DNA of 57,357 nucleotides from Rhodothermales bacterium. GTDB taxonomy: Bacteria; Bacteroidota; Rhodothermia; Rhodothermales; JAHQVL01. The notes beneath the pieces were generated by a model that was given only the letters and a program-made list of their open reading frames with translations, was not told the DNA's origin and did no database searches. Shown here piece by piece: positions 41,335-48,646 of this stretch. The stretch's first letter is position 1. Every line of letters starts with the position of its first letter. The translations under genes and the position numbers were made by a program. The stretch is from assembly GCA_034439735.1 (NCBI GenBank), contig JAWXAX010000061.1:1-57357 (forward strand), in the 5' to 3' direction.

Positions 41335-42664
41335 TCTCCCGATCGATCAGCACCGGGCCGTTATACCGACCCTCCTTCGGCCCATTCTCCAGCTTCAACA
41401 CCCCGCGCGGACACACCGCCGCGCACACCCCGCAGCCCACACACGACGACCGGATGATGTTCTGCCCGCGCTGGGCGTACCAGCGAACGTCAATCCCCAT
41501 CTCGCAATACGTCGAGCAATTCCCACACGAAATGCACTGACCGCCATTCGTCGTGATCCGGAAGCGCGAATAAAACTTCTGGATCATCCCCAGCACCGCC
41601 GCCATCGGGCATCCAAAGCGGCACCATACGCGGTTGCCCATGATCGGGTAAAAGCCGGTGCCGACGACGCCGGAGAAAATCAACCCGATATAAAACCCGT
41701 ACCACGACGAAAACAGTCCCGACAGACTCCCGAACACGGCGCCCTCCGTGGCCGAATTGATCCAGAGCGCCGCCGTCGTGAGCACCACAAACACCAGCAC
41801 GCCGTGGATCAGCCACCGCTCGATCTGCCAGGCTTTAAGCGACTTATCGGACAACTGCCGAAACGGATCGCCCAGCGTCTCGGCCAGCCCGCCACACCCG
41901 CACACCCACGAACAGTACCACCGCTTCCCGAAGAAATACGTCAGGATGGGCGTGGCGATAAAGATCATCACGGCGCCCCAGAACACCATGAACACCCCGA
42001 GCGACCCCGAGCCCGAGAGCCAGTCGACGGTGCCGGGCCAGAGGTAATCGTATTTGAGGGGCCAGAAATAGGAGAAGTAGAACTCCGGCTGGTTAAACAT
42101 CACCAGCAACGACGGCAGCAAAAACGCGAACCCGAGTTGGAAAAACATCACCGAGATCGTCCGCAAGATCTGGTACCGGCTGTGGCGGTACTTGAAGAGC
42201 ATCCGAACGCCCATGACGAGCACGGCCATCGTATAAAACGTCCCATACATAAACCACTTATCCGCCGGCACCCCCTTGAGCGCCAGGCTCAGCGGGCTAA
42301 AAATGGGGATCAGATTCGCCAGCCAGGCCTCCTGCCAGTAGAGGATGCAGTAGAACCCGGTGAAGACGATGCCGAGCGTCCACCCCACGATGCCTTTCAT
42401 CCCGGTGGTGACAGCGTTCTGCCAGATCCCGTCGTTATTGATCCCCGCCGGCCGCTTCAGATACCGCCAGAAATACAGGAACCCGCCGCCTGAAATCCCG
42501 ACCAGACCAACCAGAAACACCAGCAACGGCTGCCCGAGGTCGCCGGCAAACAACGCGACGATCCAGGCCAGCACTCCGATGCCGATGAGCGCCATCCCGG
42601 CCTTTTCGACGCCGTCGAAGTGGGATCCGGGGCGGGTGAGTTGGAAGCTGACGTCGTGGGACAT
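41312..42664 (-). CDS. NapH/CcoG-like membrane polyferredoxin
   Basis: A 450-residue inner-membrane iron-sulfur protein. It has about eight helices (for example GMALIGIGVLAWIVALFAG, LLVFLVGLVGISGGGFLYFW, VFMVFWGAVMIFIATPILTYFFG). Cytoplasmic cysteine motifs typical of NosR/NapH are CSWVCGCGG and CRFGCPMA at the ends of helices, and the C-terminus has two [4Fe-4S] sets: CISCGNCSTYCEMG and CVGCGVCAAVCPRG. It probably moves electrons between a cytoplasmic donor and a membrane or periplasmic acceptor. The FAD oxidoreductase gene directly upstream is a plausible donor. I do not see nitrous-oxide or nitrate genes nearby, so the physiological partner is unknown. A heptamer repeat lies just before the start. 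Confidence 0.9.
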   Translation of the reverse strand: MSHDVSFQLTRPGSHFDGVEKAGMALIGIGVLAWIVALFAGDLGQPLLVFLVGLVGISGGGFLYFWRYLKRPAGINNDGIWQNAVTTGMKGIVGWTLGIVFTGFYCILYWQEAWLANLIPIFSPLSLALKGVPADKWFMYGTFYTMAVLVMGVRMLFKYRHSRYQILRTISVMFFQLGFAFLLPSLLVMFNQPEFYFSYFWPLKYDYLWPGTVDWLSGSGSLGVFMVFWGAVMIFIATPILTYFFGKRWYCSWVCGCGGLAETLGDPFRQLSDKSLKAWQIERWLIHGVLVFVVLTTAALWINSATEGAVFGSLSGLFSSWYGFYIGLIFSGVVGTGFYPIMGNRVWCRFGCPMAAVLGMIQKFYSRFRITTNGGQCISCGNCSTYCEMGIDVRWYAQRGQNIIRSSCVGCGVCAAVCPRGVLKLENGPKEGRYNGPVLIDRESVSILPD

Positions 42665-42763
42665 AGGGTAAAAGGTAAAAGGTAAAAGGTAAAAGGGAAT
42701 TCGCTAATCGATTAATCGCTAATCGCTAATCGATTAATCGCTAATCGATTCATCGCTAATCGC
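42665..42763. repeat. Two heptamer-type tandem repeats: (GGTAAAA)n and (CTAATCG)n
   Basis: Bases 42665-42697 hold four GGTAAAA units. Bases 42702-42763 hold about eight 7- or 8-base CTAATCG/ATTAATCG units. The second tract overlaps the 3' end and stop codon of the FAD oxidoreductase gene, and the first abuts the start of the polyferredoxin gene. The two genes are therefore separated almost only by repeat. Confidence 0.9.
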
Positions 42764-43995
42764 GGGGCAAACTCCGGGTCGAAATTCGCCTCGCCAAGCC
42801 GGGGGCGGACGTAGTCGATCGTGCGCTCCTCCAGCAGCCAGCGTTCACAAACGGCGTGGCGGAAACGGACGCCGAGGAGGTTAAACCCGAGCACCCGCCC
42901 ATCGCTCGTGCGGTAGTTGACGCGAACGAGCTGCTTGCCTTTCGGGTGTTGCCAGAGATCGGAGACCACGCCGGCCGGCGGCTGGGCGTCCACCTGACCG
43001 TACGTCTGGTACTCGATCGTAAAAAACTTGGCCGAGTTGAAATACGGCGGTTTCTGGTAGGCGTCGCGGTCGCCGCAGATGATGCGGGCGACGACCTTGC
43101 CGTGTTGCCGGCCGGTGTACCAGAGGGGGTCGATCCGGCGGTAGCCGATCCCATCCTCCCGAAACTCCGCGCAGTCGCCGATGGCGTATACATCCGGGAT
43201 GTTCGTCTCGAAAAACGCGTTCACGAGCACTCCGCGGTTGGTCTCGATCTCCGAACGGGCGACGACGCTCACGTTCGGCACGACACCGGTGGCGATGCCC
43301 ACGAACTGGCAGGAAATCTCCTGGTCGTGGCTCGTGACGACCGCGCGGGCCCGGCCGGCGGCGTCGCCCAGCACGGCCTTCATCTCGGTGCCGAGGCGGA
43401 GGTCGACATGGTGGGCGCGGATCTCGTCGTTGATCATGGCCGACTCCTCCGCCGGCAGCGCGAAGTCGAAATAACTCTTTTCGCGGACCAGGAAGGTCGT
43501 CGGGATGCGCCGGGTGTGGAGCATCTCCACCATCTCGATCCCGATGAGGCCGCCGCCGAGGACAACGGCGCGCTGGACGCCGCGAGTGTCGCGCTCCATC
43601 GCGGCCAGGTCGGGCAGGCCGTAGAGCCCCTGCACGCCGGCGAGGTCCTGCCCGGGCCAGTCGAAATACCGCGTCTGCGACCCCGTGGCGACGATCAGCA
43701 CGTCGTACGAAAGGGACGCCCGCTGCCGGCAGCGGAGGATCTTATCCGTCGAATCGATCTCCTCGACAAAGTCCCGCACGAGGTCGATCCGGTTCTTCGC
43801 CCAGAAGTCGTCGGCGTACGGTTTTGTATCCTCGTAGCGCATGTGGCCCATGTAGATGTACATGAGGGCCGTGCGGGAGAAAAAATGGTCGGATTCCGAG
43901 GAGATGACGGTAATCTTGAAGTCGCTCCCCTTTCGGATGTGCCGCGCCGCCGTGATGCCGGCGACGCCGTTTCCGATGATGACGACGTGTTTCAT
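42712..43995 (-). CDS. FAD-dependent NAD(P)H oxidoreductase (NirB N-terminal-like)
   Basis: A 427-residue pyridine-nucleotide-disulfide-type flavoprotein. It has the FAD Rossmann motif (VVIIGNGVAGITAARHIRKG), VLIVATGSQTRY, the NAD(P) Rossmann motif (AVVLGGGLIGIEMVEML) and the FAD-ribityl motif (VYAIGDCAEF). Overall it resembles the N-terminal part of nitrite reductase NirB, rubredoxin reductase or the ferredoxin-reductase subunits that feed membrane polyferredoxins. The polyferredoxin gene follows in the same direction after 47 bases. The last residues (RLAMNRLAINRLAISD) are encoded by a tandem repeat and are not part of the fold; the natural C-terminus was probably about FDPEFAP. The gene is divergent from NAD kinase (126 bases). 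Confidence 0.9.
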   Translation of the reverse strand: MKHVVIIGNGVAGITAARHIRKGSDFKITVISSESDHFFSRTALMYIYMGHMRYEDTKPYADDFWAKNRIDLVRDFVEEIDSTDKILRCRQRASLSYDVLIVATGSQTRYFDWPGQDLAGVQGLYGLPDLAAMERDTRGVQRAVVLGGGLIGIEMVEMLHTRRIPTTFLVREKSYFDFALPAEESAMINDEIRAHHVDLRLGTEMKAVLGDAAGRARAVVTSHDQEISCQFVGIATGVVPNVSVVARSEIETNRGVLVNAFFETNIPDVYAIGDCAEFREDGIGYRRIDPLWYTGRQHGKVVARIICGDRDAYQKPPYFNSAKFFTIEYQTYGQVDAQPPAGVVSDLWQHPKGKQLVRVNYRTSDGRVLGFNLLGVRFRHAVCERWLLEERTIDYVRPRLGEANFDPEFAPRLAMNRLAINRLAISD

Positions 43996-44121
43996 AAGGG
44001 AGAGGTCCGGAAGCGAATGCCTTTGGATGATGCGCTATACGACCTGTGTGGCCGAGGCCCACGGAACGTTACCCGAGCCGCGGCGGTTGAGTGCCGACAG
44101 GGCCACCCAAGGTACACCAAA

Positions 44122-44985
44122 ATGATCTACGGGATCACCGGTAACACAAAGAAAACAGAACTCTGGCCGGCGTTGGTCGAGCTCATCAATGGATTCAAGA
44201 CGGAATCCATCCGGTTCGTGCTCGACGCCCCCATTGCGAAAGGCCTGCGCGAGCGCGGCCTCCTGCACGAAAGCGAGCAGGTAGCCGAGAGCACCAATCT
44301 CCCGAACGCGTCGGACATCATACTCTCCTTCGGCGGCGACGGCACCCTGCTCAACACCGCCTTCCAGATCGGCGCGCGGCAGACGCCGATCCTCGGCGTG
44401 AACATGGGCCGGCTGGGGTTTCTGGCGGATACGGAGGTGGCCCAGCTCGGCGAGACCATTCGTCGGCTCGAGCGCGGCGAGTACCGGATCGAGTCGCGCA
44501 TGGTGCTCGAGGCCCGGCTGGACGGGGCGAGCGGCAAGGACACCCACTGGGCGCTGAACGACATCGTCATCGAACACAGCCAGACCACCCAGCTCATCTC
44601 CGTGGAGGTGAAGGTGGACAGCGCCCCGCTGACCACCTACTGGGCGGACGGCCTCATCATCAGCACCCCGACCGGGTCCACGGCCTACTCCCTCTCTGTC
44701 GGCGGCCCCATCCTCTCGCCCGGCAGCGGTGTCGTCGTCCTGACCCCCCTGGCGCCGCACACATTAACGGTGCGGCCGATCGTGTTGCCGGCGAGCGCCG
44801 TGATCGACATCCAGGTGCCCAGCCAGCCCTACATCTTCGCGGCCGACGGCCGAAGCAAGATCATCGAGGACGACAGCGTGCGGATCACGATCCGCCGGGC
44901 GCAGCACTCCGTGAAGCTGATCAAGATGCCCGAGCAGGACTACTTCCAGACGCTGCGGTCGAAGCTGCGGTGGAGCGGTCGGTGA
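44122..44985 (+). CDS. nadK: NAD kinase
   Basis: A 287-residue NAD kinase, which phosphorylates NAD to NADP with ATP or polyphosphate. Signatures: ILSFGGDGTLLNTAFQ (GGDG, about residues 71-74), ILGVNMGRLGFLAD, WALNDIVIEHS (NE/D motif) and YWADGLIISTPTGSTAYSLSVGGPIL. The length and order are those of the full bacterial enzyme. I used ATG 44122 (MIYGITGNTKK); the open frame runs upstream to 42856 but there it is antisense to the FAD oxidoreductase. It is a plausible functional neighbour of that NAD(P)H-using flavoenzyme, though divergently transcribed. Degenerate purine-rich heptamer-like sequence follows the stop. Confidence 0.96.
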   Translation: MIYGITGNTKKTELWPALVELINGFKTESIRFVLDAPIAKGLRERGLLHESEQVAESTNLPNASDIILSFGGDGTLLNTAFQIGARQTPILGVNMGRLGFLADTEVAQLGETIRRLERGEYRIESRMVLEARLDGASGKDTHWALNDIVIEHSQTTQLISVEVKVDSAPLTTYWADGLIISTPTGSTAYSLSVGGPILSPGSGVVVLTPLAPHTLTVRPIVLPASAVIDIQVPSQPYIFAADGRSKIIEDDSVRITIRRAQHSVKLIKMPEQDYFQTLRSKLRWSGR

Positions 44986-45092
44986 AAGAAGGCAAAGTGG
45001 AAAATGCAAAAGGCAAAACGGTGTTGTCGTGAAAAAAGTGCGCGCCGGTTGAACCCTCCCGGGGGTGACGCGTATATTCGGTCCGCTTCAAG

Positions 45093-45165
45093 GGTCAGGT
45101 AGCTCAGTTGGTAGAGCAATGGACTGAAAATCCATGTGTCGGGGGTTCAATTCCCTCCCTGACCA
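45093..45165 (+). tRNA. tRNA-Phe (GAA)
   Basis: A 73-base cloverleaf: acceptor GGTCAGG pairs with CCTGACC, D arm GCTC/GAGC around AGTTGGTA, anticodon stem ATGGA/TCCAT with loop CTGAAAA (anticodon GAA), and T arm GGGGG-TTCAATT-CCCTC with one G-U pair. The discriminator base is A, and CCA is not encoded. A strong terminator follows. tRNA genes are common integration sites, and mobile debris begins about 260 bases downstream. Confidence 0.97.
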
Positions 45166-45171
45166 CTACAT

Positions 45172-45219
45172 AAAGCCGTAAGTTGTTGCCCAGCAACGAC
45201 TTACGGCTTTTTAATTTTT
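45172..45219 (+). terminator. Rho-independent terminator of tRNA-Phe
   Basis: AAAGCCGTAAGT (45172-45183) pairs with ACTTACGGCTTT (45199-45210), extended by a G-U pair and GTTG/CAAC, followed by a T-rich tract (TTTTTAATTTTT). This is the clearest intrinsic terminator in the window and ends the tRNA-Phe transcript. Confidence 0.93.
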
Positions 45220-45545
45220 AGAACTAAAGGAATTACTAAAAGTTTGTGGGGCGGCCCAAAAGGGCGGTGGCGCGGGGTGGCTTGGAGCGGGATAGGACCT
45301 TCAAAAAGGCTGAGGCGAAGGTTTTTGAAGTGCTATGAGGGCGTGGCGCGAGGGGATTGGACTAATGGTTTTCCTAAAAGTCCGCGTAGAGCAACCAGTC
45401 GATGCCGGATCTGCCCCACTGTCAAGGTCCACGAGTATTCCCCAGTTAGGGCCAGGAGTGTTCCCCACCCCGGGGCCACGAGTATTCCCCACCCTTTTGG
45501 CGTGAAGCCAACTGAACCGCCCCACGTTTGTCGGAGACTAGGTTA
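45220..45545. other. Non-coding debris between tRNA-Phe and IS5 element
   Basis: A 326-base stretch with no convincing gene. It contains the three GGCCACGAGTATTCCCCA-type repeats at 45426-45494. An open frame at 45244-45546 lacks protein character and simply ends at the IS boundary. Confidence 0.6.
45426..45494. repeat. Three direct repeats like an IS21-family end
   Basis: Units of about 20 bases, GGTCCACGAGTATTCCCCA, GGGCCAGGAGTGTTCCCCA and GGGCCACGAGTATTCCCCA, are spaced 23 bases apart. Multiple 20-bp repeats containing TGGGGAATACTCGTGGCC on the other strand are typical of IS21-family termini. No istA/istB genes are present, so this would be an orphan end. Family assignment is from memory of such ends. 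Confidence 0.5.
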
Positions 45546-46455
45546 GAGCCTATCCGAAAACCTCATGGGAGGGTAGATTGAAAGTGTCTTACGCTTCTCA
45601 ATCTTCAGCCCCTCGCCATGAAGCCTTCGGACTTTGAATGTACAGTTGATTCGAAGTTTTTACCATCGGAGAATCTGTGGCTGGCGGTTGAACCGCTCTT
45701 GCCACCTGAGTCCCCGAAACGAAAAGGCGGTCGGCCTCGCATGCCAGATCGCATCGCGTTCTTTGCCATCTTTTACATACTCAGGACGGGTATCCAATGG
45801 AAGGCGTTGCCCCGTTCTCTCGGAGCGGCATCGACTGTTCACGACCGTTTCCAGCAATGGTGTGCCGCTGGTGTGTTCGAGCGACTCTGGGTCAGCGGAC
45901 TGCTCGAATACAATACCGACGTCGGTCTCGACTTCGAGTGGCAGTCTATTGACGGAGCCATGACGAAAGCACCCCTCGGCGGAGGTGAAACAGGGCCAAA
46001 TCCAACAGATAGAGGCAAAAAAGGCACAAAACGCCATCTGCTCACGGAAGCTGGTGGCCTGCCCATCGGCCTGGTTGTAACGGGGGCCGAGCGCCACGAC
46101 AAAACGCAGGTTCAGGCTGTGCTTGAGAACATGCCGTTACTGCCGCCTATCCCCGATCGGGAGTCACCGCAGCACTTTTGCGCCGACAAGGGATACGACT
46201 TTCGGGATGTCCGGCGATTGGTCATTCGCTTGGGCTACGTCACGCACATTTTGAGTCGTGGCGATGAACAGGAAGCCCTACGCGTCCCAGGTTATCGAGC
46301 CCGTCGTTGGGTATGTGAAAGAACACACAGTTGGCTGAACCGATTCCGGCGGATTCTCATCCGTTGGGAGAAGAAAATCGACAATTACATCGCCTTCCTG
46401 CATCTGGCATGTGCCTTCATCGTCTGGAGGCATTGCCCGGTTTTCGGATAGGCTC
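45546..46455 (+). mobile_element. Complete IS5-family insertion sequence (910 bp)
   Basis: The element starts GAGCCTATCCGAAAACC and ends with the exact inverse, giving 17-bp perfect terminal inverted repeats. It is flanked by TTA on both sides (45543-45545 and 46456-46458), a 3-bp target duplication fitting the TNA preference of the IS427-like subgroup of IS5. It contains one transposase gene and is probably intact. It lies at the broken 5' edge of a conjugation gene fragment. Confidence 0.93.
45618..46451 (+). CDS. IS5-family (IS427-like) DDE transposase
   Basis: A 277-residue transposase. It begins with the DUF4096-type domain (LWLAVEPLLPPESPKRKGGRPRMPDRIAFFAIFYILRTGIQWKALP) and carries the DDE core: first Asp in WQSIDGAMTKAPLGGG, second in HFCADKGYDFRDVR, and Glu in RWVCERTHSWLNRFRRI (Y-x2-R-x3-E-like region). 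It is encoded in one frame without the programmed frameshift seen in some IS427 members. It should move the surrounding 910-bp element, since both terminal repeats and its own frame are intact. The stop lies inside the right terminal repeat. Confidence 0.95.
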   Translation: MKPSDFECTVDSKFLPSENLWLAVEPLLPPESPKRKGGRPRMPDRIAFFAIFYILRTGIQWKALPRSLGAASTVHDRFQQWCAAGVFERLWVSGLLEYNTDVGLDFEWQSIDGAMTKAPLGGGETGPNPTDRGKKGTKRHLLTEAGGLPIGLVVTGAERHDKTQVQAVLENMPLLPPIPDRESPQHFCADKGYDFRDVRRLVIRLGYVTHILSRGDEQEALRVPGYRARRWVCERTHSWLNRFRRILIRWEKKIDNYIAFLHLACAFIVWRHCPVFG

Positions 46456-46457
46456 TT

Positions 46458-47543
46458 AATCCGCTCGCCCTCACCTCCGCCGAAAACGCCTTCGACGAAG
46501 CCTGGATGCTTGCCGACATGCTCGTCATCGAGCGCGGGGGCGATGCCTTCTGGAATGAGGAAGCGCGGGCGCTCCTGGCCGGCCTCCTGTATTTTGTGAT
46601 GACCGAGCCCGAGGCGACACGCGTCCTCATCCCGGGCGGGACGCCCCTTCCGCGCGACCTCCTGAGTGTGCGCCGGCTCCTCACCCTGCCGCCGCAGGCC
46701 ATGGAGGTGTTTTTTGATCGGTTGGCCAGTGGGGAAGGCGTGGCGGCTCGGGCCGCGAGCCGGCACCTCCAGAAGGCCGACAAAGAGCGGAGCGGCGTGC
46801 TTTCGACGGCGCTCAGCCACACCCATTTTCTGGATGCGCCGGCGATGGAGCGGGTGCTTGGTTCAAACGATGTGGCAGGAGGGCCGTGTCATGGGTCGGT
46901 GGCCGTCGACCCCTACGGGGAGGTGGATGGGACGTTGTCGTTGTTTTTGGTATTACCGCCCGACCGGCTTGCGACGTATCGCGGGTGGCTTCGGCTCATG
47001 ATCGCATCGACCCTGCTTGTGCTGACCCGGAATCGCCCGGCCTCTCGCGTCCTGTTTCTGCTCGACGAGTTCGCCAACCTCGGCCGTATGGACCTGTTGG
47101 CTCAGGCCGTGACCCTCATGGCCGGCTACGGCGCCACGTTCTGGTTCTTTATCCAGGACCTGCCCCGGCTGCGCTCCGTCTACCCCTCCGACTGGGAGAC
47201 CTTCCTCGCCAACTGCGAGGCGCTCCAGGCCTTCGGCAGCCGCGACCCGATGACGTGCCAGTACCTCTCCCGAAGAACCGGCCAGCAGACTGTTTTTGTA
47301 CGTAGCGACAGCCAGGCGAGTGCGTCCAAGGGCTCGCCTCACAGCGTGAGCGTGTCCGAGACCGGGCGAGCGTTGCTCCTGCCCGACGAGGTTGAGCGGA
47401 TGGAGGAGGATGAGGCGCTGCTGTTCGTGCGGGGCGAGCGGCCTATCCGGGCGAGGAAGGTCGTGTATTACCGGGACCGGGAGTTCAAGCCTAGAGGGAA
47501 GCCGCTGTTTGATGGGAATCCGTTTTTCGATACGGGTCCGTAA
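46458..47543 (+). pseudogene. Truncated TraG/VirD4-type coupling protein
   Basis: A 361-codon open frame enters directly from the IS5 right end (NPLALTSAENAFDEAWMLADMLV) and runs to a normal stop. It matches the C-terminal two thirds of type IV secretion coupling proteins: FWNEEARALLAGLLYFV, VAVDPYGEVDGTLSLFLVLPPDRLATYRGWLRLM, SRVLFLLDEFANLGRMDLLAQAVTLMAGYGATFWFFIQDLPRL (Walker B) and FLANCEALQAFGSRDPMTCQYLSRRTGQQT, ending with LLLPDEVERMEEDEALLFVRGERPIRARKV. The N-terminal membrane anchors and Walker A are missing, and they do not appear on the other side of the IS, so a deletion accompanied or preceded the insertion. It is a relic of a conjugative or integrative element next to tRNA-Phe. 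An ATG at 46506 is in frame. Confidence 0.88.
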
Positions 47544-47580
47544 GTGCCATGACGATTTACCACGGTATTACACAGGATCT

Positions 47581-48486
47581 CTATCTGAACGCGTTCACGA
47601 TGGAGTCACCGAGTACCTCATACAAGCCAAATCCTTCCCCTTCATAGAGACGCGTCTCCGTCACAACGAACACTTTTCCATCATGCGCCATAATGCCGAG
47701 AGGCTTTTCGTATATGCTTTGATTCGGGTCCGGGTCGCTCCGCAGCGTCGGCTGTTCGCGGGTGATATGCGTCTCGCCCGTTTGGCGTTTTACAATCCAT
47801 CCCGACATATATGCATTCTCGTCACACCTCCCTTTCGTAGTCGCCCGGTATCGTTTCCTGGCCACGAATCGGTACACCGTAACGCCACTAAGACTTCCAC
47901 TAAATAGGTCCATGGCAAGCGCCGTCTTCGCCCGCTCGATCGGCTCGATCGAACTGCACATATTCTCTTCGATCTCTTGTTCTACAAAATAGGCAGCCAG
48001 TTCATCCAAGGTGTCATCCGTGCCACCGCGTACGACCTGTATTTCTCGGCTCATCGGGTATATTTCCAGTTCCACATCCGAGGCAATGCCTATCTTTGGA
48101 ATCGGATGCATAACGAATCCCCCCATGGAGACTCCCGGATAATCCGATATCAGACCGAAGAGAATGCCTGTATAAGGCAATTCGGGCGGAAGCCATCCTA
48201 GTTGTACGGTTTCAGTCACGTAGGCCTCCGTGCGAGAGTACCCGAAGCCAGGCAGTACAGAACGGACAAACCATTTATCTGGGAACCGCTCGTAGCGCCA
48301 CCATTCCTCGTCATTTGGCAACCTATTCCAAGTGCCTTTCGAATAGCGCGCTATAGGAAGGATGATGCCATCCGCACGCACCAACGCAAGCCACGGGGAG
48401 TCGAGTGGTGACTGCCCCGATACCCTGGCAGGCAGTACACAATGTAGGATCGTGGCGCAGAGTAGGAAAAGAAGCTTCATTCGCAT
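47581..48486 (-). CDS. Secreted protein of unknown function
   Basis: A 301-residue protein with a signal peptide (MRMKLLFLLCATILHCVLPARVSG). I do not recognise a family. The mature sequence has no transmembrane segment and is mixed alpha/beta, with aromatic-rich early parts (NRLPNDEEWWRYERFPDKWFVRSVLPGFGYSRTEAYV) and strand pairs such as VTVYRFVARKRYRATTKGRCDENAYMSGWIVKR. Three Cys in the mature part (two near the middle) could form a disulfide. It converges with the coupling-protein relic (37-base gap) and is followed upstream by the hybrid histidine kinase gene on the same strand (160 bases), so it could be regulated by or co-expressed with it. Its codon and base composition are less GC-rich than the core genes. 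Confidence 0.72.
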   Translation of the reverse strand: MRMKLLFLLCATILHCVLPARVSGQSPLDSPWLALVRADGIILPIARYSKGTWNRLPNDEEWWRYERFPDKWFVRSVLPGFGYSRTEAYVTETVQLGWLPPELPYTGILFGLISDYPGVSMGGFVMHPIPKIGIASDVELEIYPMSREIQVVRGGTDDTLDELAAYFVEQEIEENMCSSIEPIERAKTALAMDLFSGSLSGVTVYRFVARKRYRATTKGRCDENAYMSGWIVKRQTGETHITREQPTLRSDPDPNQSIYEKPLGIMAHDGKVFVVTETRLYEGEGFGLYEVLGDSIVNAFR

Positions 48487-48646
48487 CGAAGTTTTGTGCA
48501 GCCGAAGAGTAAGTCGTTCCGATCATGCGGATATCGGAAGATATGATTTCGGGGTGGGGCCGGCGCCCCAGTCCGAATGGGCTACTTACTCAGGAATCCG
48601 GCATTGCAGATCGGACATCTCCAGTCCATCCACGATTTTGCCCGAC

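Noticed and set aside
42665-42763. CRISPR array
   Set aside because: Units of 7-8 bases follow each other with no unique spacers, and there are no cas genes.
42856-44985. A 709-residue NAD kinase fusion
   Set aside because: The upstream part is antisense to the FAD oxidoreductase; NAD kinase begins at ATG 44122 with family-typical sequence.
45244-45545. A 100-codon gene before the IS5 element
   Set aside because: Composition is unlike protein, it runs through the triple repeats and its end is set by the IS boundary.
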